33,195 nucleotides of DNA. Origin: Catenaria anguillulae PL171. Its lineage: Eukaryota; Blastocladiomycota; Blastocladiomycetes; Blastocladiales; Catenariaceae. The stretch covers positions 1 through 33,195 of the forward strand of contig MCFL01000270.1 in the NCBI GenBank assembly GCA_002102555.1, written 5' to 3'. Positions within the stretch are counted from its first letter, which is position 1; every line of letters begins with the position of its first letter. The notes beneath the pieces are model-generated. The model was not told where the DNA came from, made no database searches, and worked only from the letters and a program-made list of their open reading frames with translations. Shown here piece after piece: positions 1-10,089 of this stretch. Position numbers and translations under genes: made by a program.

Positions 1-149
1 GCCGCGTCGCCAACCATTCCACGACAGACCCAACCAATCATGCAATCTGGCCAAACCATCCCGGTCTGCGGCCCTGTGCTCTGGCTCAAGTACCTGCACC
101 GCGACATTGAGCAGTCGCAAACCCGATCCCACATCGGCCGCTCGCGACA

Positions 150-596
150 TTGCACAGCGAGCTGCTGTTTTTGTTCAACATATACCCGCAATTGCACACC
201 CCTTGTACGCCTCTCTTCCGCATCCCAAACTGGCACCATCATGCACTGACAACTGCCATCTATGTGTTCAGCTTTACCTCGCTCCTCGTCTACTTTTCTC
301 CCCCGGCCATTGCACATATACCCACCCTTGCCCCACTCGTCGACACGCTCGTTTCCAACACGACCTCCCCATCCATGCCTGCTTCTACCTTGACCGACCC
401 GATCACGAGCGCCATGGCACGGGCGAAGTCGCTCTTTGCGCAAACGCTTTCACCATCAACGGCACGCAACCAGCCAAGGCACAAGTGGCAGCAAGTGAGC
501 GCGCCGGTCGTGTTTTCCGTTTTTGAAGTCTTACCGCTGGGAATGACCGCGATGGGTCATGACGGTGGCGAGACATTGCGGGTTGGCGGTGAATGA
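150..596 (+). CDS. Uncertain ORF, possible 3' part of a membrane protein
   Basis: This is an open frame of 148 codons that is also open upstream to about position 111. The product has a hydrophobic stretch at about residues 35-57 (TTAIYVFSFTSLLVYFSPP), preceded by an aromatic and proline-rich segment. This loosely recalls integral peroxisomal membrane proteins of the Pex24/dysferlin-domain type, but the diagnostic ENQRWW-like motif is absent. If it is real, it is probably the last exon of a gene starting left of the window. Overlapping frames at 40-249 and 107-526 are also open, so chance cannot be excluded. I do not assign a function. Confidence 0.2.
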   Translation: MHSELLFLFNIYPQLHTPCTPLFRIPNWHHHALTTAIYVFSFTSLLVYFSPPAIAHIPTLAPLVDTLVSNTTSPSMPASTLTDPITSAMARAKSLFAQTLSPSTARNQPRHKWQQVSAPVVFSVFEVLPLGMTAMGHDGGETLRVGGE

Positions 597-1670
597 TAAG
601 ATTGATACCTGGTATTCGACACCAATCCCATTGCATTTTGATTTCATCCGATATCCCACATTACGAATCAGCCTCCAATTCTGTACTATCACAAGAGTGA
701 GAAAAGGATTTGCATTGGGCAGCGGCGTGTGGAAATAGGTTCAAGCCGGATGCTGCATGCAATGGCCGCCACAAGCAATACATGTACAAGAAACCGATGG
801 AGAAGCAGGACATGAACCATGCCGTACATGCCACTTGCATGCACCCACTTGACTTCCAGCGTCGTAACCAGTGGCCCGCAACAGTGCATGCCTCAAACGC
901 TCGACCCACGCCAACTGTCAAGGCACACGTCCGAGTTGGTGATATGCGTGGCGGGTGGAGTGGGGCCGAGCGAGCGCATTGCGATTCGGATGGCTGCGGC
1001 TGGGGCGTTGGCGACGTGGTGATACTGGTTGCCGCCAGTATTGGCGTGTATCTCATGCATATTAATATATATGTATGTAGCTCCATTGCCGTCGTTGGGT
1101 TGGCGAACCATGAACGGTAGATGAGAAGAGTGCAAGCAAAAATGTTGTTATCATGTTTTCAACTATTGTTCCGCTCCCTCTTCCACCTCCTTTCATTAAC
1201 GATAAACGTTTTGACTTGCCCGTTAGTTTCCACCACCATGACCAGTTTATGCTCCACATTCTTAGCCGATTTGTGCACTCCCCGTGTAAACAAATCATTA
1301 TACACCATACTGGGACTGCTGTCGACGTATTACCGTTAGCAAAACATCCTCCTCGAGTCATGATGGGCCTTATTGTGTATACTCTCAAGATGGGCATGCT
1401 GGGACGACCACCCCGTCCACATTGTCTTTGTCTCACGTCCACTGCGTTTCGTGTCTCACGATCACCTTTTCCTGAGCACAGCCAGTTTTGTCCACTTCAG
1501 TTCGTCGCATTTAGCCACGACCGAGAAAGACGTCACAACGCCACACCCGTGCCAAGACTTTGCTTCCATGATCGCAACGACCGAAGAGCACCCCACCGCG
1601 GCCTCCGAGGCTCCCGCTCTCCGGCTGTATCAGCGCAAGTGCCCGTCCATGTTGTTCATGTCCTTCTACC
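597..1670. other. No recognisable gene
   Basis: The frames here are short and mutually overlapping, and none resembles a known protein. The right end is probably the promoter and 5' leader of the proline-rich gene that starts at 1671. It is richer in A and T around 1020-1340 than the coding parts of the window. Confidence 0.5.
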
Positions 1671-2825
1671 ATGTCGTCGTCCAGCCAACTTGGTAGCCGT
1701 GCCCCGCCGCCGCCACTGCCACCTCGGCCGTCGACCATATCACGACCGGCACCGGCACCGGCAGCGCCGGCCATCCAAGAAACGCCCGCCACGCCGACCC
1801 GGGCCTCGGCCGACGCCGCCATTGCTGCAACAGCTCCCTTTGGGCTTGTACCGCCGCCTTCGCCGTCATTTGTGCCCGCGTCGCCCTCCAATCACCGATA
1901 CCCATCTCAGTCGGGCGCCGCAGGCTCCATGGCCATGGCCAGCGGCTCGCCGTTCCCAAACGAAACCGATGAGGGATCTCTACTCCCGCCGCCACCGGCA
2001 TATTCACCAGTGCCACAGCCAGGCGAAAGCACACTGCCGCCCGACCACTCGCCGCTCTTGGCACCGGTACAACCACCCGCAGCGCCTCCAACTCAGCCCT
2101 CATTCCGTTCATCAGTACCACAAGCAGCCTCTGCTGCCGATATTGATCCCAACCCAGCATTCATCCCCTCGCTCGTCTCCACACTCGTCCCGCTGCTCCG
2201 CTCCCCAACCTCGTACCTGCACGCAATCCACCCACTCCCCAACCTCCTCTACATGTCCGGCTCGCGCCTCGTTCTCTCCCCGCTCTCGGGCTCGCACCTC
2301 TGGCACACAAGCTCACCGCTGTCACTGCACATCCTCACGCTTCCGCGCAACCCCACAAGCACCGCCGCAGGCACCATTTCCATCACCATCCTGCCGCTCA
2401 TCCCCACACACGACTCGTCCAGTGACGGCCTGCTTTCCACACTTGTGCAGCTTGCGACTGCGCTACATCTCAAGCAGTACTACTTTAACGCCACACTCAG
2501 CGCACCACACCACGACTCTGTTGCGCTCACGTATCACAACCCGGCGCTTTCCGGAAACCCTCACCCGCCCGTGGCACGCGTCAGCTTGAATGCACAGCTC
2601 GATGATAAGAAGGATGCACGCACGGGCAAGACGCCCAGGCGCACGTATTGCGCGTTGCATGTGCCCAGCGTCGCATTAAGCGATGAGTGGGTCAGGCACA
2701 ATCGGGCGGGTGGAGAAGGAAGAGCAGTGTTGGTGGTGTATGCAGATTGTCATGGTGGCATGTTGGAAACAAATGTGGTTGGCGGGGCGGTGCGGGCAAT
2801 GCTGGCGAGTGCCGTTGTCTTGTGA
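1671..2825 (+). CDS. Proline-rich protein with PPAY motif, unknown function
   Basis: A single uninterrupted frame of 384 codons. The start ATG sits in a good context (ctaccATGtc). Residues 1-165 are low complexity, rich in Pro, Ala and Ser, with polyproline runs (APPPPLPPRPS) and PPPPAYSP at about residue 102. PPAY is a classic WW-domain ligand (PPxY), and the polyproline runs could bind SH3 or EVH1 domains. From about residue 165 the composition changes to a folded-looking region with alternating hydrophobic segments, ending in a hydrophobic patch (GGAVRAMLASAVVL). I do not recognise this domain. It has no signal peptide or membrane helix at the N terminus. An adaptor or trafficking role is only a guess from the PPxY motif. 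It lies tail-to-tail with the DNA repair gene at 2940, 114 bp away. Confidence 0.6.
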   Translation: MSSSSQLGSRAPPPPLPPRPSTISRPAPAPAAPAIQETPATPTRASADAAIAATAPFGLVPPPSPSFVPASPSNHRYPSQSGAAGSMAMASGSPFPNETDEGSLLPPPPAYSPVPQPGESTLPPDHSPLLAPVQPPAAPPTQPSFRSSVPQAASAADIDPNPAFIPSLVSTLVPLLRSPTSYLHAIHPLPNLLYMSGSRLVLSPLSGSHLWHTSSPLSLHILTLPRNPTSTAAGTISITILPLIPTHDSSSDGLLSTLVQLATALHLKQYYFNATLSAPHHDSVALTYHNPALSGNPHPPVARVSLNAQLDDKKDARTGKTPRRTYCALHVPSVALSDEWVRHNRAGGEGRAVLVVYADCHGGMLETNVVGGAVRAMLASAVVL

Positions 2826-2939
2826 TCTTGTTGACTGCATACATACGAAATGTATCTGACCATGACTGCGACTGCAAATGGGCACTGCATTTGGATTGAG
2901 GAACAATAGACAAAAGCAACGCCATAGAGACGCCCAGGC

Positions 2940-3821
2940 TCAAGCGGACCAATCAAACATGCCATTCGGCACAACTTGCACCTTGACATCATTGCTCACC
3001 TTGGCCGCCGTCTGCGGTGCCACAATCGCGCCCTCTTCGACCAAAAGAGCATACTTGCGCATGGTCATGGGACACTGGCCAGTGGCACCGTTGAAGCCGC
3101 CGAGCTTGAAGTCGCTGGAAATGACGCGGTGGCAAGGCACGAGCGGAGCGTACGGGTTGCGCTGTATGCGAATGCCATATGTTTTGATGTTTTGAGGTGA
3201 GCCCAACGGGAGGATACAATGGTACAATGGCGGGGAAGGTAAACGTACGCGAAGCGCTTGGCCGACAGCCCTCGGGTGAGCTTGGATGGATTTGGCCAGG
3301 GCGGCATATGTAGTGAGTTTGCCTGACTCGGAGGACAATGAGAGGTTAGTTACAGCCATACTGAATGTCGGCCAGCGATAACGTATACCTTTGGGAACCT
3401 GTGTCGTTGCATGTCGCACGAAGATGTGTGAGTCATCACGTCACAACGAGCGATCCTGCAACATGCAACATGGTCGGCATACCTTGAGAAGCGCATCGTA
3501 CACCTTGAAATCAAACTCACTGACCTTGCTTGGCTGCCTTCTCCCCTTGGCATCCACCGCCTCGGCGGGCCGCGTCGCATTGGCGCGCTCGAGTGGATCC
3601 GTCGGGTAATGAATCTCGCGGGGATCGGTCGTACCAAATGCAAGTGCGGGATTGGGAGTGGCTGCCGGAGCAGGAACCGTTCCTGGTGAAGCGGAATCCC
3701 CTGGTTGACGCTGTTGAGGTGACTTGGAGGAGCGGAAGTACGGCGATGTCCGCGTTGTCGACGCCGAGGTGGCGCTACCGGCCGTCGGTGCGGTTGAGCG
3801 AGTGGTGCGAGTCCGGGGCAT
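2940..3821 (-). CDS. MGT1: Methylated-DNA--protein-cysteine methyltransferase (MGMT)
   Basis: Suicidal DNA repair protein that moves the alkyl group from O6-alkylguanine to its own cysteine, acting in the nucleus. Exons on the minus strand are 3821-3483, 3398-3389, 3322-3249 and 3161-2940, giving 214 residues. Introns are GT-AG and 84, 66 and 87 nt long. Residues 1-100 are a Ser/Thr/Pro-rich extension. The catalytic domain follows: FDFKVYDALLK, then VPKGKLTTYAALAK (the helix-turn-helix entry typical of the family), AVGQALRRNPYAP, and the active site VPCHRVI with Cys151. The closing KLGGFNGATG and LLVEEG blocks are present. Start 3821 has good context (cacaacATG). An in-frame upstream start would read through a TGGA minisatellite and is unlikely. 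The spliced model keeps every hallmark, so I am confident of it. Confidence 0.94.
3389..3398 (-). other. 10-nt coding microexon of the MGMT gene
   Basis: Between acceptor ...cacAG and donor GTATAC lies GTTCCCAAAG. It encodes Val-Pro-Lys plus the first base of Gly. Joining exon 1 (...LLK) to exon 3 (KLTTYA...) through it restores the family's PKGK(V/L)TTY motif and keeps the frame. Skipping it would lose the frame. Confidence 0.85.
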
Positions 3822-3898
3822 GTTGTGCGGATGTGTGTAAACAGTAAACAAAGAGCTTGTGAGCTTTGCTAGAAGTGTTGTCGATATCGGTGGCTGGG

Positions 3899-3940
3899 AT
3901 ATGGATGGATGGATATGGATGGATGGATATGGATGGATGG
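3899..3940. repeat. 14-bp tandem minisatellite, three perfect copies
   Basis: Three head-to-tail copies of atatggatggatgg, followed by a partial one. They lie 78 bp upstream of the MGMT start codon, in its leader or promoter. Confidence 0.95.
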
Positions 3941-4036
3941 GTACTGTATCGCTGACCAAATGCGGATGTCGAGAAGTGAGTGAGTCATGAATCGGTTGAT
4001 CTAAACATTGTGCGGGGAGGCTTGCCGAGGTGGAAG

Positions 4037-4452
4037 AAGTGTGAGCGGTCGGTGAAGCGGTTCAGAGAATTGAGGAAGGCATTTGATGTCTCGAATGCCG
4101 ACAGACCAATACGTCGACTGTCTCCATGAAGAACGACATCGGTCGGATGGCCCTGTCACTCGGACGAGACTCTTCATTTGTCAATCGTTGGCATCCAAAT
4201 CCCAATAGACACCGTATCATGCATGCCCCCCCGCAATTTTGTGGGAAAACTCAAACCCACAGAGCCAATGCCTTGGCCGCGGCCATCCTTGTAGCCATCG
4301 CCCGACTTGTTCTCACTCCCTCCACGAAGCACCCCCTGTCTCTACTGGTTGCCTCAAACATTTTGACCTTGCGCTCCTTGCCAACGGGCATCAACTTGAC
4401 GACGCGCACAGTGTCCAGCTTTTCGGGCACCACCTTGCTTGCTGGCAACGAA
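4037..4452. repeat. Dispersed duplication, copy 1
   Basis: From aagtgtgagcggtcggtga to the ggcaa near 4450 this segment is clearly alignable with 22842-23233, in the same orientation and with only small indels. Shared blocks include aggaaggcatttgatgt, ccatgaagaacgacat, gagactcttcatttgtcaa and ggttgcctcaaacattttga. On the minus strand its right end encodes a frame ending PVGKERKVKMFEAT that is conserved in the other copy. No terminal inverted repeats or target-site duplications are visible, so it is not an obvious transposon. Confidence 0.85.
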
Positions 4453-4603
4453 ACGAGACCCAAGACGTGAAGCTTGGATCTGTTGAGCTATGAAATGAGC
4501 AACTATACGACAATAACAGGGCGTTCATGGGAGAAACACATACGTCGTGCGGGCACATTGGGGTGATTCGCCCTGTCCGACACATTTTGGGAATCCTTCA
4601 ATG

Positions 4604-4891
4604 TCAAAGTCTACGGCGAAGTGAGCGAGCGATTGACGTGGCCGGTTGCGGCGCAGATTGCGGGCGGTGAACTGGCCAGAAGCGGCACCAAAGTGTCTTG
4701 ACGGCAATATCCACCTCACGCTGGTTTCCCAAGACAATAATGCGTGGTTCGACGTGCTCGAAGGTGGTCAACTCGCGAGTGTGATGCAAAAGAAGGTAAT
4801 CAATATCAATGACGGCGTAATCGACAGAGTCGGATGCAAATCAGGATGACGCAGATATGTATGTACGCCGGATCAGTTGCTGAGACGCCAT
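4604..4891 (-). pseudogene. Possible decayed gene with mitochondrial-type N terminus
   Basis: On the minus strand an ATG at 4891 opens MASQQLIRRTYISASS, which looks like a mitochondrial presequence. A TGA follows, and then the same frame continues with FASDSVDYAVIDIDYLLLHH, RELTTFEHVEP and RIIVLGNQREVDIAVKT. An overlapping frame (4737-4525) continues with protein-like sequence (HFGAASGQFTARNLRRN), as if a shift had occurred near 4710. I do not recognise the protein. The in-frame stop and frame change suggest a pseudogene or a missed intron, although no AG acceptor follows the stop closely. It lies beside duplication copy 1, whose minus-strand frame (VRVVKLMPVGKERKVKMFEA) might be a later exon of the same gene. 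Confidence 0.3.
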
Positions 4892-5105
4892 TCTGCGAGA
4901 AATACTTCATTGGGAATGGATACGAACACGAACATCCCATCACCAGTGTTGGGACAGTCGCCCGAAAACCGCAAAAAACGTGAGCAAGTGCATGATTTCC
5001 GCGTGATTCTGATCCTGGCAGGCCCGCTATGCCTTGCCCGCCGACGTCAATGCGCCGTCCATCCTGCCCAGGCCCAGCTGCCTGACGGACGCGGAACACC
5101 GACAC

Positions 5106-6238
5106 CCATGGAACCCAGGCAATGCAATACTCGAACCCCGACCCAGTTGCTTGGCGCGATTATGATCACGCCCACCCCCCTACAATCGGCAGCAACCGGG
5201 CCGTCCATCGTCCCTCACTGCCGCCGTCACGGTTTCTTGGCGAGCGACCGCTGCCTTGACCACTCCATTTGGCTCCAGCTGGTGCCCGGCCGCCTTGCAC
5301 AGTCACCAGCCTTGATCCGTCGACGACGATGCCCCATTATGATGAATAGCCGATCAAGTTCTCGCGGGCCATAATCACCTGGCAGCAAGGCGGCAACGAG
5401 CCGCTCGTCACTTGCTTGATCCCGCAGCGTCTGCCATTGCCCGCGACACCCAGCGCGCAAACTGTGTTCTTGCTCGACTCGAAGCATGTTGTTGCCCATT
5501 CTCCGCAAGATTGCATTGGGCCAGCGGATTGCTCCACCGACATCTTCTTCTTCCCAATTAGGGTGCATGGCCGCGGCTTTGTTTGCGCCGGGTCTATTGT
5601 CCATTTGTACGTAGCGTGGCGGCGATATAATACTCGATTTGTTCACGGCCGCGTCCGCCGAGACCGTAACGGGACCTGATCTCAGGGCGACCAGTGGCGG
5701 GCGACGATCCGGCGGGGCAAGCATTCATTTCGTCAGGCCAGCAGCCACATGGGTAAGCGCAGAGCATTGCACTGTAGATCCTCATCACCCCGGATGCACA
5801 CTGCCTCATTTGGGAAAAGGTTGTTGGCGGGATCGACCCGGTTGTTGGCTGAGTGGCTCGCGGGATGCGCGATGGGGCAGCATCGAGGTGCAACAAGAGT
5901 CAATGCGGTATCGGCCTTCTACCCATTGCTGCATTGAGCTGCCTTGGCCCGTTGGGAAAGAGAAATAAACGTTTGTGTGGCCGTGGATCGGAATGCCTTT
6001 GCCACCGACGCTGATGCCAAGGCCGCCCTCTCTTATGCCCTGCCCTCCCCGGTCCCTCATCCTTGCTCTTCCGGCTCGACATGATTCGCGGCATACAGTC
6101 AGTTTCCTCACATTTCCCAACCTTCTCACGGCATCAACCCACCATCTTACCTTGACTGCTTGTTTTCGATCCCCGCATCTCTCGGCCGGCTGGCACGACC
6201 CCGCTCTATCGGATCTTCCTTCCTCTCGACCTTTCTCG
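5106..6238. other. No recognisable gene; upstream region of the kinase
   Basis: A minus-strand frame at 5227-5724 (165 codons) is open and contains protein-like stretches (MHPNWEEEDVGG, LRRMGNNMLRVEQ), but I cannot match it to a family or connect it to exons. The right part, about 5975-6238, is open in frame with the kinase gene and could extend it if an upstream ATG is used. Confidence 0.4.
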
Positions 6239-9200
6239 ATGCGCGGGCTGCACTCTCCCCACACCGATCCCCCACCCGTTGCCACCGCGGCTGGCTCGCG
6301 GTGGAGCAATCCCCGGCCGGGATCAAAGCTCTCCGCCGCCGGTCGGCGCTCTGCGCGTCGGTCGATCCGGGGCGATCCCACCACACCCATCACACTCACC
6401 ACTTTTCCCGCCTTGTCTGCTTTGCCGCAAACTCCCCTGCCTCGACATCATCTTCATTTTCTATTACCGATTTCCACCTCGCCCGCAACCGTCCAAACCA
6501 CGCCCGTCGCCATACCAATCCATCACACTCCCATTAAACCCTCTCATACTCTCGTCAAGGACCCCGCCGCCACGCCCGCCAAACACGTTGCTGCCATTGC
6601 CACTACGCTCGTGGCAAACGCGTCTCCGCCGCCGATCTCACCCAGCAATCGCATTGTGCTCGAGGGCATCCCGAGCGACGACGACGAGGACCAGAGCGAC
6701 GATGACAACGATGACGACGACCTCGATCAAACTGTACACGACGATGACGAGCAAGACCAAGACGAGCACGAGTTTGTCGTCGAGACCGAGATCAGCGATT
6801 GCGACTTTATGCACTTGATTGAGGGAAAGCTGCTTGTGGAGGGAAGGCTCGGCCGGTACGACCCCATGCTTTTTGCTGTGTGCACTTTCTCTTTGAGTCG
6901 ACGTGCAACCAGCTGACTCACTGCCACTCGCGTTTGCTTTTCATTTGTGTTTGACTCACAGTGGCGCGCAAGGCAGCGTCTTTGTCGGCGTCTTCGTTGC
7001 CGGCGCGCAGCAAGGCCACCGTGTCGCCATCAAGGCCATGCCAAAGAACCTGCCGCTCGCGATTCGGCGCGACAAGGACAGAGTGCCCATCGAGTTTGCG
7101 CTCGCTCGCAGGTGCCAAGGCGTACGTTGTCCGTCTTGGTTGCTTGCTCTTACCACGAACCGCGACGTGTTTTATCTTATGCGCCTTGTCGACCTTCGTT
7201 GCCTGCAGCCTCATGTGTACCGCATGCACGAGTGGTTCGAGACCGACGCGGCCGTGTACATCATCATGGAACTGTACGTGGCCTTTCACTTTTATTACTT
7301 GCGCTTCGCGCACATATACATGCAACTCATTCACATTTGTTTTGTACGATAAACAGTGTGCGTGGCGTGACGTTGGACGAGTTCATGGACTTTTACGGCT
7401 ACAACGAAATGACCATCAAGTTTTTGATGTACCAGTACTTCCATCTCCTCAACGTACGCTTTCCTTTTCTCGTCGTCTATTCATCTATGTCACGAGCATC
7501 AGCTAACCAGTCCATAACTTCCTTCCTGTCTTTGTCTCACGTGTTTAGGCTCTCGAGTCGCACGGCGTCGTGCACCGTGACATCAAGCCCGCCAACCTCA
7601 TGCTCGACATGTCGGCGAGCGAGGACATGCCAACGTTGGTCGCCATCGACTTTGGACTGGCCAAGGACATGTCTGCAACGTCGCCTGTGTCGCCCCGGCC
7701 CATGACCGTGGACTCGGATTCAGGTACACGTGCAGATGTCAAGGAGTCGGTGCCCACCACCATTGCAGCATCAAGTGCGGTCACAATCTCTGGTGTTCCG
7801 TCGTTGCCCGTCGTCATGCCCAACTTGCCCGTGTCTAGTGCGGCCACGCCGATCGTCTGCACGCTTGTGCACTTGACGCCTGTTGCTTTACCCGTGTTGC
7901 CCGTGCCAATGACCAGTCAAACACGTGTCAAGGAGTCGGTGCCTACCACCATTGCGCTGCCAAGTGCGCTCGCTGCCATTGCTGTGCTGCCATTGCCTGT
8001 CGACCCAGACGCATTGTGTGAGGCCATGCCGTGCTTCCCCAAGCCCGAGAATCCTCCCGCATCGTTTGCGCCCAGCACCCGGCTGCCCGACGCACCCTCA
8101 TCTGACCCATGTTCATCATCAACACTCGTGCAACGCTCCTCGGTTGAGTTCGATGCCAATGTTGTCTCGGTTGCGGCCCAGGTGGATGCAGCTGACAATG
8201 GCAAGGAACAAAGTGCGGTCGCCGAGAGCCTCGGTGTGTTGCCGTTGGTTTCAGGTGCCCAAGCATCAATGTGCAATGAGGGGTGCGTTCATCTTTCCAC
8301 GACTTTCAATCCGTCCGTACTACTGCAAGCGTCTACTGATGCTTGATCCGTGTTTGCACAGATCGGATGGACTTGGTTCACTTGATTTCATGTCGCCCGA
8401 GGCGCTTCAGCCGTTGATTCGCGTTCATGGCCTTGCACCTCGCATGGACGTGTGGGCGGGCGGCATTTTGCACTTCATGCTGATGATCCGCAAGCACCCG
8501 TTTCCGTCGGCGGCCAAAGACATGACCGAACGCAAGGATGAAATCCAGCGCAAGATTATTGAGGTACAATACAAGCTCAAGGGCCGGCAGTTCAATCGGT
8601 GGTCGCCGGAATGCCAAGAGTTGGTGGCGCTGCTGCTGGTGCGGGATCCTGCGGCTCGGTATGTGCGACAGACTCACAATGATGCGTTTTGGCATTGATT
8701 GCTAACTGGACTACACTTTGGTATGACTCTAGCCCATCCGCGTTGTCTGCACTTGCTCTGCCATTTTTCACTCGTGACGAACAAGACCAGCAGTCTCTCA
8801 AGAACTTGCTTGCTGCGGCGCAAGCGTCGCGGGCGTCTTCTTTCACGTATCAGGATCTCCACTCGCTCCAACACATCAACTCGCCTGCAACGTCTGATTT
8901 GTGCTCGGCACAGCTACATGACACGGATCTGCCCGCCTCGCTCTTGCTCACGTCGAATCCAGAGCAACCCACTCAAGCCAGCCTTCCAGCAACATCCAAC
9001 GCCAAGTTCAAGTGCGTGGCTGCTCTCATCCGAGAAGCCATGCGCGACACAGCCGCCAAACCACTGGCCACGACTGAGCCAAACTCGCGGTTTCAAGGAC
9101 GGTGCGTTGTGGGTCTGCCCACAATTGCTCAGCGGCTGGCGGATGAGTATTATTCGACCGCAGCGTGCCTGGTGCAAGAGATGACGACATTGGCAGCATT

Positions 9201-9465
9201 TGTTGAGGACTTGGGCCTGGCGGCAGCTCGTGATCGTGCTCTCATTGAGGAGTGCTTGGACAAGCTATTGGCGGAAGGTACACAAGCAGTCGAGTTCAAG
9301 GTAACACAGAAGCGCTCGAGGCAACAGACCAGTAGTGGAGGGTGCACGGCGTCGGCTGCTGATGTTGAGAATGTTGCGATTGATTGTGATGATTTGGCCA
9401 CGGCCACAAATGAGCAGGTTCCTCCGAGTCGGAAAAGGCTGCGGAGTGAGCAGCTGGGCTCTTGA
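6239..9465 (+). CDS. Ser/Thr protein kinase with large activation-segment insert
   Basis: Seven exons: 6239-6855, 6962-7121, 7209-7273, 7357-7453, 7549-8282, 8362-8658 and 8733-9465, giving 900 residues. All junctions are GT-AG and keep frame. Residues 1-200 are Pro/Ser/Thr-rich and end in a strongly acidic Asp/Glu run. The kinase domain follows: glycine loop GRGAQGSVFVG (about 205-215), VAIK with Lys230, RVPIEFALARR (helix C), hinge YIIMEL, catalytic HRDIKPAN with Asp324, DFG at 347-349, SPE at 569-571, DVWAGGIL, and DPAARPSALSALALPFF closing the domain. About 220 residues separate DFG from SPE, against some 20-30 normally. The tail is basic near its end (SRKRLR), a possible nuclear signal. 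The RVPxE motif recalls PIM/CAMK-type kinases, but I cannot name the subfamily. An in-frame ATG at 5975 would add 88 residues. Confidence 0.9.
7738..7975 (+). repeat. In-frame repeat inside the kinase insert
   Basis: A 29-bp segment encoding VKESVPTTIA occurs at 7738-7766 and again at 7927-7955 with one base changed. Weaker similarity continues to aagtgcg. The spacing is 189 bp, exactly 63 codons, so the insert has probably grown by in-frame duplication. Confidence 0.85.
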
Positions 9466-9918
9466 CCTGGTAGACGGTTGATCGATTGGATTGTCGTTTG
9501 ATTCATGTGCTCAATGTTTTATTCATTGCCGAATATGTACATCTGCACACACTTTCGCTTGATCGTTCTGGAGTCACGGTGATGACAGCCAGGGTGTGTG
9601 TTTCCTATGATTTCCTCTGCCAGCAGGCATGTCCTGTGCCTTGAAGAGGCGCGGTCAGAGGATCGTTTTTTTCTTTGACTCAAGTCACGTCCTAAATTGG
9701 CATAAAGCTGGAAGCGCTTGTTCTCAGAGCGCCCATGTTGAAGTCGAACCTTTTCAGAAAGAGTCGATCCGAGCAAGGCCAAGGCCACCGATCATCCTCC
9801 GTGCCAAAGCTCTTGACACGTTGAACCGCAGCTGAACACTCGTCGTTCCCTCAGCTCTTCCCAAGTCATCGTCCATCATCACCACCAAACGGTAGTCTAT
9901 AAGGCCAACTCGAAACTC

Positions 9919-10089
9919 ATGGCATTCGCTCTCAAGATGCCGTTCCCGCCCGCCTCCGAGTCCCTCGGGGCTTCCACAGGCACGAATTCACCAGTGCTCA
10001 CTGACGACCGCGTTGAGCCATCCAAGACAAGTTCAGCCCGTGACGAATCGGAACCGATAACAGCCATACACCGCCTTTGGTGCCAGTAA
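9919..10089 (+). CDS. Short uncertain ORF, 56 codons
   Basis: Starts MAFALKMPFPPASESLGAST and stops at 10087-10089. A possible GT-AG intron from GTGCTC at about 9994 to the AACAG before 10070 would join it in frame to PYTAFGASNRYFTFHPYC and a hydrophobic end (VTIALVTLCLV). This would give a protein of about 60 residues. There is no similarity that I can name. Because it borders a decayed tandem repeat, it may be chance. Confidence 0.15.
   Translation: MAFALKMPFPPASESLGASTGTNSPVLTDDRVEPSKTSSARDESEPITAIHRLWCQ

Noticed and set aside
150-596. Peroxisomal Pex24/dysferlin-domain protein
   Set aside because: Only a hydrophobic segment and general layout fit. The aromatic ENQRWW-type motif is absent in all three frames, so I kept it as an unassigned ORF.
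1153-2589. 478-codon plus-strand frame overlapping the proline-rich gene
   Set aside because: Composition is dominated by Arg, His, Pro and Ser, as expected from reading a Pro/Ala-rich gene one base out of frame. The frame at 1671 has a better start and a folded-looking C-terminal half.
4037-4452. Dispersed duplication as a DNA transposon or SINE
   Set aside because: No terminal inverted repeats, poly(A) tail, polymerase III boxes or target-site duplications could be seen at either copy.
5227-5724. 165-codon minus-strand frame
   Set aside because: Some stretches look protein-like, but no start context, partner exon or family could be found, so I left it as a note in the intergenic entry.
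7664-8282. Kinase insert as an unspliced intron
   Set aside because: It has no stop over more than 600 bases in the kinase frame, contains an in-frame repeat, and no GT donor near DFG gives the phase required by the acceptor at 8361.
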